NCBI GenBank assembly: GCA_015178975.1
Contig: WHVD01000003.1
Coordinates: forward strand, 558,001 to 622,000
Reading direction: 5' to 3'
DNA length: 64,000 bases
DNA from: Hysterangium stoloniferum
Lineage: Eukaryota; Basidiomycota; Agaricomycetes; Hysterangiales; Hysterangiaceae
Both the position numbers and the translations under genes were made by a program. The notes under the pieces are model-generated. The model was not told where the DNA came from. It was given only the letters and a program-made list of their open reading frames with translations, and ran no database searches. How positions within the stretch are numbered: position 1 is the stretch's first letter; each line of letters opens with the position of its first letter. Below, in pieces: positions 14,129-25,616 of this stretch.

Positions 14129-14879
14129 ATGGCCGGAAACCAGCTGCCTCCTACAGCTCGATCCATTGCATTGCTACTCGCCTCTACTCCTACAATCCAA
14201 GACTCCCACCCTGCCGTTCTCCATCAGCTCCTCGAGTTCTCCCATCGTTATGCATCCCAGATATTGTCAGACGCGTTAGTTTATTCGGAACATGCTGGGA
14301 GAGCTGGCAAACTTGAAATGGAGGACGCGGGCCTTGCTGTTCAGGCTCGTGTGGGTTGGGAGTTCGGTGGTCGAGTTCCTAAGGAGGTATCCTATGATTT
14401 CAATATGTATACTCATCAGTCGCTCATGTATGATATAGTATCTACTGTCTTTAGCTGCCCAAACTAATGCGACACCACTTCCGCCAGTATCAGAAGCATT
14501 TGGTATTCGTCTGCCACCATCGAAGGATCGATTAACGGCCGTGAACTTTGACCTGGTGCCCAATCGTATGCCTCCAGGCATAAATCTTTATGAGGAGGAG
14601 GTGGAAGAGGAGGTAACCGAGTCAGAAGAAGAAGATGACATGCAAGGAATTGAGGAACAACCAAAACCTCGAGGTCCCGTTGCACCACCCATCATGGCTC
14701 GAGATTCTTCTGCCGATGATGTGGATATGGCCCGCCCTACAAGTGAAGTCAGTGACGGCGATGATGGAGAGGACGGCTTGTTTGGAGCAGATGATGGCGG
14801 TGATGATGCGAGCGATGCAGAAGTTAACCAAACACAGCAAACACAACGGACACTAGTAGAGGATGAAGAATATGATTGA
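14129..14879 (+). CDS. taf9: TAF9, histone-fold subunit of TFIID and SAGA
   Basis: Two exons, 14129-14386 and 14439-14879, joined by a 52 bp intron (GTATCC donor, GATATAG acceptor). The junction reads GRVPKE then YLLSLAAQTNATPLPP, matching the end of the TAF9 histone fold. The N-terminal histone fold (about residues 8-90) shows PPTARSIALLLAS, HQLLEFSHRYASQILSDA and VYSEHAGRAG. The C-terminal half is acidic (several Glu/Asp runs) and probably disordered. TAF9 pairs with TAF6 in TFIID and SAGA. It is transcribed divergently from TRA1, another SAGA subunit, and converges on SEC12 with 67 bp between stop codons. Confidence 0.93.
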
Positions 14880-14946
14880 TTCAGGGTATACTAAGCATTC
14901 AGATACATTAAGTATCGCCAAAACATTGTGCCCAACATGACTCCAG

Positions 14947-16622
14947 TCAGAGTGATAGTATACCTCGTTGAATAGCAATGGCGAGCAGTAAAAAAAGTAG
15001 AGCCAAACCAATGAGTATAATCTTCCATGCTATCGGCAATATTAAATAATGTGTCAAGCAAGTAAACAGAAAGACGTGGCTTACAACCGCCGAAAGTACT
15101 CGGTACAACAATTATTCGTACCGTATTGTCTGCACTACCAGATACCAAGACAGATGAATCAGGACTAAAACGTAATGTTGTGGGTGGGAACTCATGCGCT
15201 TTCAAGATTGATAGGAGAGGCTATAAGCTTAAGTCAGAGGAATCCAAAGAGCTCAATACATATTGAATAGCTACCGCCAACGTTTGGGAATCCAATAATC
15301 CAATAGTATAATTTGATGACCCAAAGGCCAGCATTTTTCCATCCTCACTACAACTTGCATCAGATTGGAACATATAATTGACAATCATATTCTGCCTACC
15401 TGATATCAAAACAGGTAACGCTCTTCTCTGCGATTTTACGCATTTTTATCATCTTCCATGTACTAGTATCCCACTTGCAAACGTAAGCATATCTCGGAGT
15501 TGACCTCGGGTCTTTGCGTCTGGGTGATGCGTTCATCACCGTGTAAAGAACGTTAAACTCTTTAGGGTGAAATCTGTAGCCGGCGACTTTAAACGTCCAT
15601 GTGGAATGGTGAAGATAATAATATCTACCTTGCCGCTCTGAATGTCAAAGAAGACGAAGATTCAGGAACATCTACCGTTTTTACATGATTTAATGTACAA
15701 TCGCCTTTCTCTGAAGTTTTAATAGAATAAACATTCAGATTTTCTTTTGTCGCTATAACAAGCTGCCGTCATTTCATCCGTTAGCAGAGATACAGTGGTG
15801 CGCTTATTGTACACACAGAGGTCGGAGATAATGACACGTCATATAATTGACCGCTCTGCGACAGGATTGGAGGGGCTACTGGAGAAAGCGTTTTATACGC
15901 AAGAAGAACCACCTGGTATCAGGTGTTAGCTTTGGGATAAATGGTATTACATAGCGTTGCGCACCTCATCTCTGGTTGATCCTATTGCAAGTAAGTTATG
16001 GTCTGGCGAGAAGCTTGTCACATTCTAAAACGCAATCCATCTTGTTCAATTAAGCCATCATTGACAAACATCCATGATGTACCTGATAGTCTTCGGCATC
16101 GTCGGATTGAAATGTACTACAGCGTCGAGTAGGCTTTAACCTTTTCGAATCCATCAATTAGACGAGATGGAGAGTAAGATACACACATACTTCCCGTCTT
16201 TGACACTAAAAACTCTGCAGTTCTCGTTCTTTCCTTCCCTCAATTCGCTAAGTGTACTGTTTATCCCACAAACAAGCTCGCTTTCCTTCCAAAGTCACCT
16301 GTCTGAGCCTTATTCACGGTTCTCAAACAGAACGCTCACATCTGGATTTACAGCCATGCTCATGGGTGCATCTTCATCTCCAAGCTGAACTTCGTCCAGT
16401 AATTGTATACTTTCATCATTCCCGACCCTATACAGTCGCTATAAACTAGATTAGAATTGCATTCGACTTCGAGACAAGACGATATATATCTACAATGCAG
16501 TTCTTGATGCCAGATTTCCCCGAGCCGCCACCGCCGCCCAAGACAAGAAGGTCATTAGACAAGAAAGCTGAAGAATAAATGGGGAAATTAGAAAGCGTAT
16601 GCGTTGTGTGGCGAGTCCGCAT
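14947..16622 (-). CDS. sec12: Sec12, ER membrane exchange factor for Sar1
   Basis: The N terminus MRTRHTTH leads to FPIYSSAFLSNDLLVLGGGGG and SGKSGIKN, the conserved N-terminal beta-propeller motif of Sec12/PREB. Later exons contain WD-like blades (TTLRFSPDSSVLVSGSADNT at about 15110-15190 and CSEDGKMLAFGSSNYTIGLL at about 15290-15350). The last exon encodes one transmembrane helix (WKIILIGLALLFLLLAIAI) followed by a short lumenal tail and TGA at 14947-14949. Sec12 starts COPII budding by loading GTP on Sar1 at the ER. The start at 16622 is preferred over the upstream in-frame Met at 16655 because the family begins close to this motif. Exons between 15410 and 16450 were not all resolved. Confidence 0.88.
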
Positions 16623-16783
16623 GAATGTCGTCGTGTGAGCGTCTACACGTCTCAAGCCTCAGTCCCGGCTCCGACTCTCCTATTCCCAGGTATTCTTTGC
16701 TGACGTCAACAGACAAGAAGTCAAGCTCTCAACGTCTTGACTTGCAGTATTAACTATTTAACCCTTATATAACCCTTATACCA
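16623..16783. promoter_or_regulatory. Divergent promoter SEC12 / NIPA transporter with a perfect CRE site
   Basis: The 161 bp gap between two divergent start codons holds a full palindromic ATF/CREB site TGACGTCA at 16701-16708. It is 79 bp from the SEC12 start and 76 bp from the transporter start, so it is almost central. Confidence 0.55.
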
Positions 16784-18758
16784 ATGCCTTTGACATACGA
16801 TAGCGATAATCAACCACATACGCGATCACTCATTGGTATCGGCGTCGCTGTCGGCGGGAATGTACTTATATCCCTAGCCCTTAATTGTCAAAAGCTAGCC
16901 CACAAAAGACTGGAGGTGGAAAAGCGGAAGCTACGAGAGTCTTCTATTACAATTACAAGTCCCGCACCGCATCAGACAGAACTGGATGAAAGGCATCCAC
17001 TTCTTGAGGGGCCAAATCATACTCAACTATATGCAGCAACTCATTCGCCTCGTTCCAGGCGGCCACATGTTGTTGTGCCCGAACATGCGAGAGTCTCGAG
17101 ACACTCGGTACCTCTTGATCATGCTTTCGACGAAAACCGGGTAGAAGAAGTGGCTACTGTCGCAATTGAAATTCGCGACGGGGATGATTCGACGCCAAAG
17201 CAAGGAATTGAGCAGAATACATCCCGGGAAAATGTGGATAATACCAAGCATAACGAGACAGACTATCTGCGGTCAAAACTCTGGTACGCTATGTCGGCGT
17301 GGTATCATTGCCTTTCGCTTATAGCATGACAGGTGGTTTGGTCTAATCCTCATGAATATTGGGGAATTTGGGAATTTCTTATCATACGCGTATGCACCTG
17401 CTTCAGTTGTTGCGCCGCTGGGCACAGTTAGTTTCGATTCTGCGGACGACAATGCCTAACGATATATTTTATCAGGTGGCACTAATCTCCAATTGTTTTT
17501 TTGCCCCAATAATGCTCAAAGAGAAACTTCGTAAAGTAATATTCCGGTGATTGCACCTGAATTACATCTTACATGTCTATAGTGTGACATTCTGGGCGTC
17601 GTTTTGGCTATCTTCGGCGCCGTTACAATAATAGGAGCTGGGAAATTGTCTGATGTCCAGGTGTGTGTTTAGCCTCATTTTCGGACATCTTATGACATAG
17701 CATGTACAGTTAGATCCCGAAGGGCTAATCAGAGCCATAAGTCGAAAACCCTTCGTCATCTACGCCATTATTAACACGACTTTAATGATTATTTTTGTCA
17801 TTTTGTCTGCCAGTTCTGCTAGCACAGAATGGGTTTTCATTGACGTGGGCCTCTGTGCCTTATTTGGTGCGTAATAACTGTTGTGACCGTCATAATTAAT
17901 ATCCACGCATCTCTAGGTGGATTCACAGTACTGGCCACTAAAGCCTTAAGTACACTTCTGACTCTCCATTGGATAATCATATTCAAGGTCGGTACCCAAA
18001 AACCTTTGTGGTTGCCCAAGCTTAAAATATCGGTTTCAAGGACTGGATCACATACCCCATTGTGACTGTTAGTATTTAGGAAAACGCTGAACTTGATAGT
18101 TGACAGTGATCTAGGTCTTGATCGTTACTGGCGTTGGACAGATAAAATATCTCAATCGAGCTCTCATGAAGTTTGACTCGAAGGTTTGTTCCTTGTGCTG
18201 AGCTAATAGTGAAACGTACTTACGTCCCACTATTAGGTCGTTATTCCGACCTTTTTTGTCCTGTTTAACCTCTCAGCCATTGTTGGTTCCGCAATACTGT
18301 ACGGGGATTTCCAAAATGTTGAAGTACATCAATTTACCACGTTTTTATACGGGTGTGCCACGACGTTTTTGGGTGTGTTCTTTTTGACAAGATCCACTGC
18401 TGAAACTGGTGTGGCGCTCGAAGAACCCGTTGTGACCACGGACAATGTCGAAAACGGACACAATGATCAATCACACGATGCTATAATACGAAGTCCCCCT
18501 CAGCAACATACCTTTCCAGTTCTCAGGGGGAAACAATCATCCGCTTCGTTGGTTTTATCTCCCGGTCAGGTAAGCAGCGGCCATAAGTTCAAAAATATTG
18601 TTGTTGATTATCATTCCAGTATCTTTTGCTGGCAGCGTCCCCACCACGGCACCATACAGGGAGTGTTGAGCGCCCAGTCGATTCCCCGGTGCAGAATGCG
18701 CAAGGATCTGTGTCCAGACGAAAAAAGTGACGGAAGGAATGAAGATTTGAGTGGATAG
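16784..18758 (+). CDS. NIPA-family (DUF803) magnesium transporter
   Basis: The first exon (from 16784) has one N-terminal helix (RSLIGIGVAVGGNVLISLAL), then a long hydrophilic loop to about residue 165. After splicing the protein continues with GLILMNIGEFGNFLSYAYAP, ASVVAPLGT, VALISNCFFAPIMLKEKL and ILGVVLAIFGAVTIIGAG, which is the NIPA core with EamA-like helices. Further helices (IYAIINTTLMIIFVILSAS, GFTVLATKALSTLL, WITYPIVTVLIVTGVGQI, VVIPTFFVLFNLSAIVGSAI) give about nine in total. The tail after 18400 is polar. NIPA proteins transport Mg2+ across plasma or endosomal membranes. The long insert between helices 1 and 2 is larger than in animal NIPA proteins. The last intron near 18570 is uncertain. 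Confidence 0.85.
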
Positions 18759-19057
18759 CGATAGATGGTTGTAATGGCTAGTAAAAGTGTAATTTTATAT
18801 GGAGTTGGAGTTGAGTGGCTATCTCATCAGCTACTATAACATTCAGTTGGTTGGAATATGGCAATGGATGACGTAGTATACATGGAATGACGTAATTTCT
18901 TGTGGGGTCAAGTTACAAAGTCAGCTGCGATTCTTTTGATATCCATTCAGATTTCAGTCTTGCCTTGTCCTCAGTACTCAGTCTTAACATTTTGTTGGTG
19001 CTTTGTCTTTAACCACCATCACATTTCACGTCTCAACGGGCAATGCCACAGGTAGTA
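18759..19057. promoter_or_regulatory. Upstream region of the Rck2/Srk1 kinase with two TGACGTA sites
   Basis: This 299 bp gap between two plus-strand genes carries two copies of TGACGTA, at 18869-18875 and 18888-18894, 19 bp apart and about 165-190 bp before the kinase start. TGACGT is the core of the Atf1/CREB-type bZIP site. Confidence 0.5.
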
Positions 19058-21448
19058 ATGGACGCTTTCAAGAGTTTGTTCTAATTGCTGGCGATTTCGA
19101 ATTTGAAAATTGACCTGAAATTCAGATCTCATTCGACACGGAAAAAATCATCACCAGACTGCGAAGCAGCACCATCAAGCTCCCCCTGATACCCATACTC
19201 AATCTCAGCAGCAGCAGCAAGTGCAGCAGCCAGCAGCACAGATCTCTTTGAAACGCCAACAGGACGTTCCCCAGCCCCAGGCCAAAGAGGTGGCACAGAT
19301 GATCGTCCAAGAGGAGCGGGAAGCCAAGAACAAAATGCCTTCATACAAAGGGCTTGACCGCTTTAAGCTCATAGACAAGATGGGAGAGTAAGACATCTGC
19401 TTCGTTGCAAGATTCTTGCTCAGCTTGGGATGTAGCGGCGCTTTCTCAAATGTGTACAAAGCACTCGACTTACAGACTGGTCAAAGGGTTGCAAGTACGT
19501 GTAACATTTATTCTCTGGGTGATTGCCTTAACATCCACATCGTCATCAGTCAAGGTGGTCAGGAAGTTTGAACTTAATTCTTCACAGGTTTGTACCCATC
19601 CCACTCCCATTCTCATTCACCCATCCTCCCTTATACGTGACGCTGATGTTGCACCATGTACATCTTGTCCACGCGGCTCATATAAAGGATAGCAACAAGC
19701 ACCTAAATGAAAAGTTTAAAAAGAGGCCGCGTGTGACGGAGGTGTGTTCAGATGCAACCCCTCTTCCCATCTCCTCTTTTCTGCTCGTGTTGCCTGCCCC
19801 TCCATATCCTGCTGTTTTTATCTATTTCTAACATGGAACGATCCTGCAGCGTGCCAATATTTTAAAAGGCATGTTGATTTTTGACGTATTGCTGAAATTA
19901 TTATCACTAACATTTACCCAGAGGTCCAAATCATGCGGCAAATTAATCATCCTTCCATTGTGAATCTTGTTTCGTTCTCCGAGAGCGATGAATACTACTT
20001 TCTTATGCTCGAATGTTAGTAGAATGGTTAAAATGAACTTGTGGATGCTGATATTATTCCAGTGATGGAGGGAGGTGAACTATTCCACCAAATGTATAGT
20101 TTCTGGCATATTCAAAATGTTTTGCACTCTAACAGTTCTACCCGCAGTGTTAAGTTGACTTACTTTAGCGAAAATTTATCACGACATGTCATTGGCCAGG
20201 TTGCTAAAGGTATCCGTTTCTTGCACGAAGAATGCGGTGTTGTCCATCGTGATATTAAACCGGAAAATCTACTTTTCGAGCGTATTCCTATTCGACCGTC
20301 TAAAGTCCCCATATCTCGTCCATATGATGAAGAGAAGGAGGACGAGGGTGAATTTATTCCTGGCGTCGGAGGCGGCGGAATCGGTCACGTCAAAATCGCA
20401 GACTTCGGCCTCAGCAAGATCGTTTGGAACGAAGAAACTATGACACCGTGTGGGACAGTTGGATATACAGCACCCGAGATTGTCAAGGACGAAAGATATA
20501 GTAAAAGCGTCGATATGTGGGCTCTGGGATGCGTGTTATACACCCTTTTATGTGGATTTCCTCCATTTTACGATGAGAGCATCAATGTTCTTACCGAGAA
20601 AGTCGCACGTGGATACTATACTTTTTTGAGCCCCTGGTGGGATGATATTAGCGCGTCAGGTTTGTGGATCTGAACCTTCCCATTTCATGATACTAAAATG
20701 TCTGTTTTCAGCAAAGGACCTTATTACGCATTTGTTATGTGTGGATCCTTCCCAAAGATACACTATCGATGAGTTTTTAGCTCATCCCTGGATAAACGAG
20801 GAGCCGGCCGCGCCGCCGCGTCCAACACCTATACCATTCCCCACTTATAGCAACGATAACATACCACTTGACTCCCCGTTATTACAAGCAGCTCGGGGCA
20901 AAGGGATACGTGAAGGCCGGTCACCCGATGTTGCAACCCTTAAAGAAGCATTTGATATCACGTATGCCGTCCATCGGATGGAGGAGGAGGGGGCACGGCG
21001 ACGCGCATATAATGGCCCTGGTGGAGCTGGAACTCGTGGCTTTTTGCATGGACTTAATGAAGCCGATGAGGAAGAAGACGACCAGGGGGCGATAGCAGAA
21101 ATGCGCGCTAAACACGGCGTAGAAGCAGGACGTTTACTTGAGGCGGAACAAAGGCGTGCCAGGAGAGATCAAGCGCAGCAGCAGCAACAGCAACAACATC
21201 CTGGTCGTGGCGGCGTAGATCGGCAACTGGCTCAGCGAACATTACAAGAAGGGAGAGCGGGATCTCGAGATCAGGCGCAGCTGACCAAAAAGGGATATTC
21301 TACTGGGTTTGACCTTGACATGGACAATGCAACACTATTAGGCAGACGACATCGGCGTGGCGGGGTTGAACCTAGCCCTTTGCGACAGCCAATGTCCACT
21401 GCTCCACCGTTGATTCCGATTGAAGGTGTGGGCGAGCCTAATGCGTGA
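19058..21448 (+). CDS. srk1: Rck2/Srk1-type protein kinase (MAPK-activated, CaMK-like)
   Basis: A 16 nt first exon (19058-19073) splices to 19126, giving MDAFKNLIRHGKN, the family N terminus; a Gln-rich stretch follows. The kinase domain is built from many short exons: Gly-rich loop GAFSNVYKA, catalytic Lys in AIKVVRK, RANILKEVQIMRQINHPSIV, FSENLSRHVIGQVAKGIRFL, HRDIKPENLL, DFGLSK, GTVGYTAPEIV, SVDMWALGCVLYTLLCGFPP and the end motif TIDEFLAHPWI. All catalytic residues are present. One exon is 19 nt (19850-19868) and is followed by a GC-AG intron. The tail has a Gln run near 21175-21200 coded by CAG/CAA. In yeasts these kinases act downstream of the Hog1/Sty1 stress MAPK and adjust translation or cell-cycle entry. 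The start rests on the conserved LIRHGK block. Confidence 0.9.
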
Positions 21449-22674
21449 CATCGTTGAATGATCACCTTCACGCTAGTACAAGCCAGTGAGTAGCCCGTTG
21501 ATACACGGATGGCGTGGACTTGTTTGTACAGATGGTTTATTACTTGCTGTTTGCAGTTTGGGTGCTTTTTGTTGTATGTCTTAATGAGTACGGGTATTCT
21601 TTTCCTGCTATATCCCATTGTATATTTACGAAGCCAACTGTACAACCTGGTGGAAAATAGATATCAGTTAAATAATCGCAGAAACGTAAATCTCTTGTTA
21701 TAATCATAAAAATATTAAAAATATTGGTGTCTTCTATTTGCATTACGTAGGGCGCGCGGCTGTCATATCTCCACGAACACACCACCAAATCTCATAAAAA
21801 TTAGATGGTTCGTCTTGTAATTACAGCTGTTCCGAGTACCTAAGGCAGAGTTCAGAATTTAAAAAAAATCCCGCCACAGACAAATTGTACCATATCTCCG
21901 GAATGAGTGGCAATTAATGCATAATAGCATTCTATGTGTATGATATTGTATGGATCTCTATATATGTATATATTTGCCCTTATGACAGGCTATTTAATAT
22001 TCAGTGAAATATCATTGCAATGGTTCCCTTTCATTCAATTCTCTCTATATTTGCATATAAGCTGGTGGAATTAATACTATGTATTGTATTTAAACATCAC
22101 CTGAGTTGTAAGGCCTAATACTACCTTTTGAACAAGTTATGTATTAGTCCTACCAGCTTATATGCAAATCAAGGAAGAATTGAATGAAGGGGAGCCATTG
22201 CACTCATATTTCACTAAATATTAAATAGCATCTCATAAGGCCAACTATATACATAAATATATAGATCTATACTATATAGTACACACTCCAAAATATTTTG
22301 TCTTAATTGGGTCCCTTTCCTGAGATACAGCACAATTTGCCTGTGGGTCAAAAGCGGAATTTTTTTTTAAACTTTGAACTCCGCCTTAGGTACTCGGAAC
22401 AGCTGTAAAATATATATTAGTGGCTTCGAATACTATTCTCAATGAATTCTGTTCCTATAAAATTTGTCTTCTATGTATATACATGCAGCTCACAAACTTA
22501 GAATTTTACAGAAGTTACACTAATCCATTTTTGAACTGTTCGCAAGTTGTGACGTTCGGCGGCAGCTAATGCAAGCGCCGAGCCTTACGTAATGACAATT
22601 GCTTACATTAGCCTTTGCAGTTACAATTAAGGTTCTACCGAACACCAGCGCACAACAGGTAAATCTCATCGACA
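21449..22674. other. Intergenic region occupied by a fold-back element
   Basis: The 1.2 kb between the kinase stop and RPL29 holds the AT-rich fold-back element at 21821-22408. I see no conserved coding sequence in it. The last 250 bp should contain the RPL29 promoter and 5' leader. Confidence 0.6.
21821..22408. mobile_element. Fold-back MITE-like element, 588 bp, arms of about 255 bp
   Basis: The left end TTACAGCTGTTCCGAGTACC (21821-21840) is repeated as its exact complement at 22389-22408. The inverted similarity continues inward for about 250 bp on each side: CTAAGGC(A/G)GAGTTCA, then CTATTTAATATT(C/T)AGTGAAATAT, CATTCAATTCT and TTTGCATATAAGCTGGT near 22060 against its complement near 22150. 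About 75 bp of unpaired sequence lies at the centre. No ORF is present, so it would be non-autonomous. I could not find a convincing target-site duplication. Confidence 0.75.
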
Positions 22675-23087
22675 ATGTCCAAGTCAAAAAAGTAAGCCGT
22701 GCAATGAAATACTTGCTGAACAACTATCTCACAACCCTCCAGCCACACAAATCACAACCAGAGCAAGAAGGCTCATCGTAATGGCATCAAGAAGCCTCAA
22801 GTTCACCGGTCACGGTCGATGAAGGGGGTATGTGCCTTTTTTGCATTTATACAGAGAATAGCCCTCTCATGATATTTACAGGTTGACCCCAAGGTACTTT
22901 CTTTTGCATAGTGGGCCTTTCTTTGTGCTTAATTTTAATTTAGTTCAGACGCAATGCACGTTACGCGTTAGTTGGAACAGTAAGTATTGACAGATCTTTC
23001 AATTCAGTGAACTCATTGGCTTGTTTATAACTCACCCAGATAAAAGCTCGCGTAGAGCAAAGAGCGGCGGCAGCGGCGGCGGCTTAA
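22675..23087 (+). CDS. rpl29: 60S ribosomal protein eL29
   Basis: Five exons (22675-22691, 22743-22827, 22882-22893, 22944-22979, 23040-23087) give a 65-residue protein: MSKSKNHTNHNQSKKAHRNG, then IKKPQVHRSRSMKG, VDPK, FRRNARYALVGT and IKARVEQR plus an alanine tail. This matches eL29, a small basic protein of the large ribosomal subunit, throughout. All introns are GT-AG and about 50-60 bp. Exon 3 is only 12 nt (VDPK). The gene converges on TFC1, with 104 bp between stop codons. Confidence 0.95.
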
Positions 23088-23191
23088 GAATCTCACATAT
23101 GATTGATATGATATGCCTTATTCAATATCACCCCACGAATGAAGACAGAGACACTACAGCCATTATCCATGACCAGTGCATACATGAGAAA

Positions 23192-25330
23192 TTATAGTTG
23201 TAATTCGTCGTTCTTCAACAGCTTTTTGAGCCTAGCAGCCTGAAGACGATGAGATGAATATGGAGCAACATTGACCGAGTTAGTACACTTACTGCTTCCT
23301 CTTCCGGCGGCATAGCACCTTTTGCCTTGTTATGCTTTCGGGCCCTACGTGAGTAGGTTGGACCATGCATGGCGTGGCGTGACTCGGGTAACGAGTCCAA
23401 CAGTGTTTGACACTGCTCGTCGGTGGCGATCCGATCTTCCAACAGAGTGAAGAACTTGTGCCTTAAGACGACTTTTATCCCTTCCATGTGTTGGGATTGA
23501 TACCAGCCATCACGTTCCTAACAACCCGTAAGACAATGGTGGCAAATTGTGAAGTGGAACTTACATTGGGCTTATCACGCAATTGGTCCTCGCTGTCAAT
23601 CATTTTCTTTAACATTTGATCGTGGATGTCGAGAAGTTGAAATGACGCAGTTTCACTGCTGCAACTTACGCCGTCAAAGATGTGTGATCTCCTGCACATT
23701 CAGCAGGATTTTAAATGAGCGAAGTATCGACTAAAAAGTGTTATTATAGTTGACCTGTCAGACCCAACATCCACAATATCATTTCGAAATGAAATGTTAT
23801 CAGTATATTTTGCTTCTGCTCGTGCAGTGACGGATGGTCGAGTGGTGGGATTGTTCACATTCCGAAAATATATTCGCTGGTAGCTGTCAAAATTCAGACC
23901 AGTTAGTAGCATCCTAGTGAAAACTCATAAGGGACCCACAATCTGGAGGTTCTGTCAGTTCTTGGGTCATACCCAAATTTCACCAACGCATCCCGCCACG
24001 GGCCGTCGATGAAATTATAGCAAACCAGGGGAATGAGATATTTCGTACTGTGGCCGAATGAATAACCAAAATGCATTTAAACGAATAATCTCACGAACTT
24101 GCTTAGTTCTCGGGCATCAAGGTGCGAGAACTGATTTATCAAGGCTAGTTTCGTCCATATGGGTCTTTCGTCGAATAGCTAAGAGAATCGTTCTCTGTCA
24201 AGTTTCATACCCACACCTTAGGGAAGAAAAACACCTTTTGCAGTGCTTCATAAAGCCGCTTGTTAGCTGACAGCCGCATTTCTTCGACTTGCTTAGACGG
24301 TTGGGTAGGCACCTGTCAAGTTGTGAGACTGGTATATTAAGAAAACGGCGCAATTATCAACCTCTTTTTCTGATATAGAAATCGATGTCACGGACCATCC
24401 CTTCCACCTGAATCTATTGATGTACCTTGACTTCTCTTGGCCTGTTGTTTCGTTTGCTGATGTCTCCACAATAGCCATAGGGTTTTGTTTAAAGCTATTA
24501 ATGTTCATTTACATGACTTCGTTGGGAACCATGATAGGTTGACTTACTTGTACATTTGTGGAATACCTTGTCTCGAGAAAACAGGTGGAGGGAATAGCCT
24601 AAGATTACTGCGGACTGCATTGTTTGAAGCATCAGCGGTATCGTGAACTAGCAAGGGGTCCAAAACGCGCGGATCAGGGACGGTATAATCCTCCTTTTCT
24701 TTACTGAAGGTGAAGTCGTTGATTGCCTGTGCTAATTTACGTCATAAGAATGTCAGATAGGATATATAGACATCGTATGTTACCGTCGAGTTTGTCCATG
24801 GAGAATCTAAGTTGGGCAAGAGGATCCGACATATCGGGTTGATATTGGAAGTCGGCCAAGCCTAGTGACAATGTCAATCAAGATCAGGATATATCTTGAA
24901 ACTGCGTATGATTCTTACTCCTGAATCTGAGAGTTTTCGAGATTGTGCCGACGATGTCTGCAGTATATTCTCCAATTATTTCGGCCGAGCTGCTTTCGGC
25001 AGCATCTAGCCTCTTCCTTTTCCGTTTAACCACTTTCAATACCATATTGTTTGTGCTCGTCACGTCTCCTGGAACCGGGTGTGAAAAAGGATTCTCAGGT
25101 TGTAACTTCAGATCCACTCGATTATCTCGAGCTTCGTAGCGTTTTATTCGTCGGAAAGCATTATCAAGGCACGATTGGCCGCCTAGATTATGGATGGCAA
25201 TAGGGACTGAACCAGGCGCAACATATCCCGGGTATTCTACGGAATAAAATTGCTGGGGTGGAAGGGTGTGTGCTTGTGCTTCTTTAGGCGGTTCCGGGTT
25301 GAACGTTGCTTGCATACAATCTTGTGGCAT
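23192..25330 (-). CDS. tfc1: TFIIIC subunit Tfc1 (tau95 / Sfc1, GTF3C5-like)
   Basis: The first exon (from 25330) contains PPQQFYSVEYPGYVAPGSVP and LGGQSCLDNAFRR, the conserved opening of the Tfc1 triple-barrel domain. Downstream exons carry LFPPPVFSRQGIPQMYK (near 24550-24600), KVEGMVRDIDF-like sequence near 24400, and SHIFDG with ETASFQLLDIHDQMLKKMID (near 23580-23690). The last exon, after a GTAAGT intron, encodes AARLKKLLKNDELQL and TAA at 23192-23194. Tfc1 pairs with Tfc7 in the module of TFIIIC that contacts the A box of tRNA genes. Not every internal exon was resolved. Confidence 0.85.
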
Positions 25331-25616
25331 TTGAGGAATAGGTCGTGACTAGTATGGCATTATAGAATAGCTCACGATAAGGAGAAAGATGAATATATAT
25401 GAACTTACCTATATATCGGGATAGCACTGTCAACTGAAGTAATGAAAGCCACAAAATTACATAATAGCATGACGTAAATATTCTCAAAGCTCAAATATCT
25501 CGTAAATTGAGGCTACAAATATAATCACATGCTTCATGTCTTCGTTGTCCTGAGACTACACCGCACACCGTCATGATCACGTTCAGCCCCCAATTTCAGT
25601 AATTCCTCCACCTTGA
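25331..25616. other. Intergenic, nothing recognised
   Basis: 286 bp between the TFC1 start and the stop of the next minus-strand gene. It should contain the TFC1 promoter; no clear motif or small ORF stands out. Confidence 0.4.
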
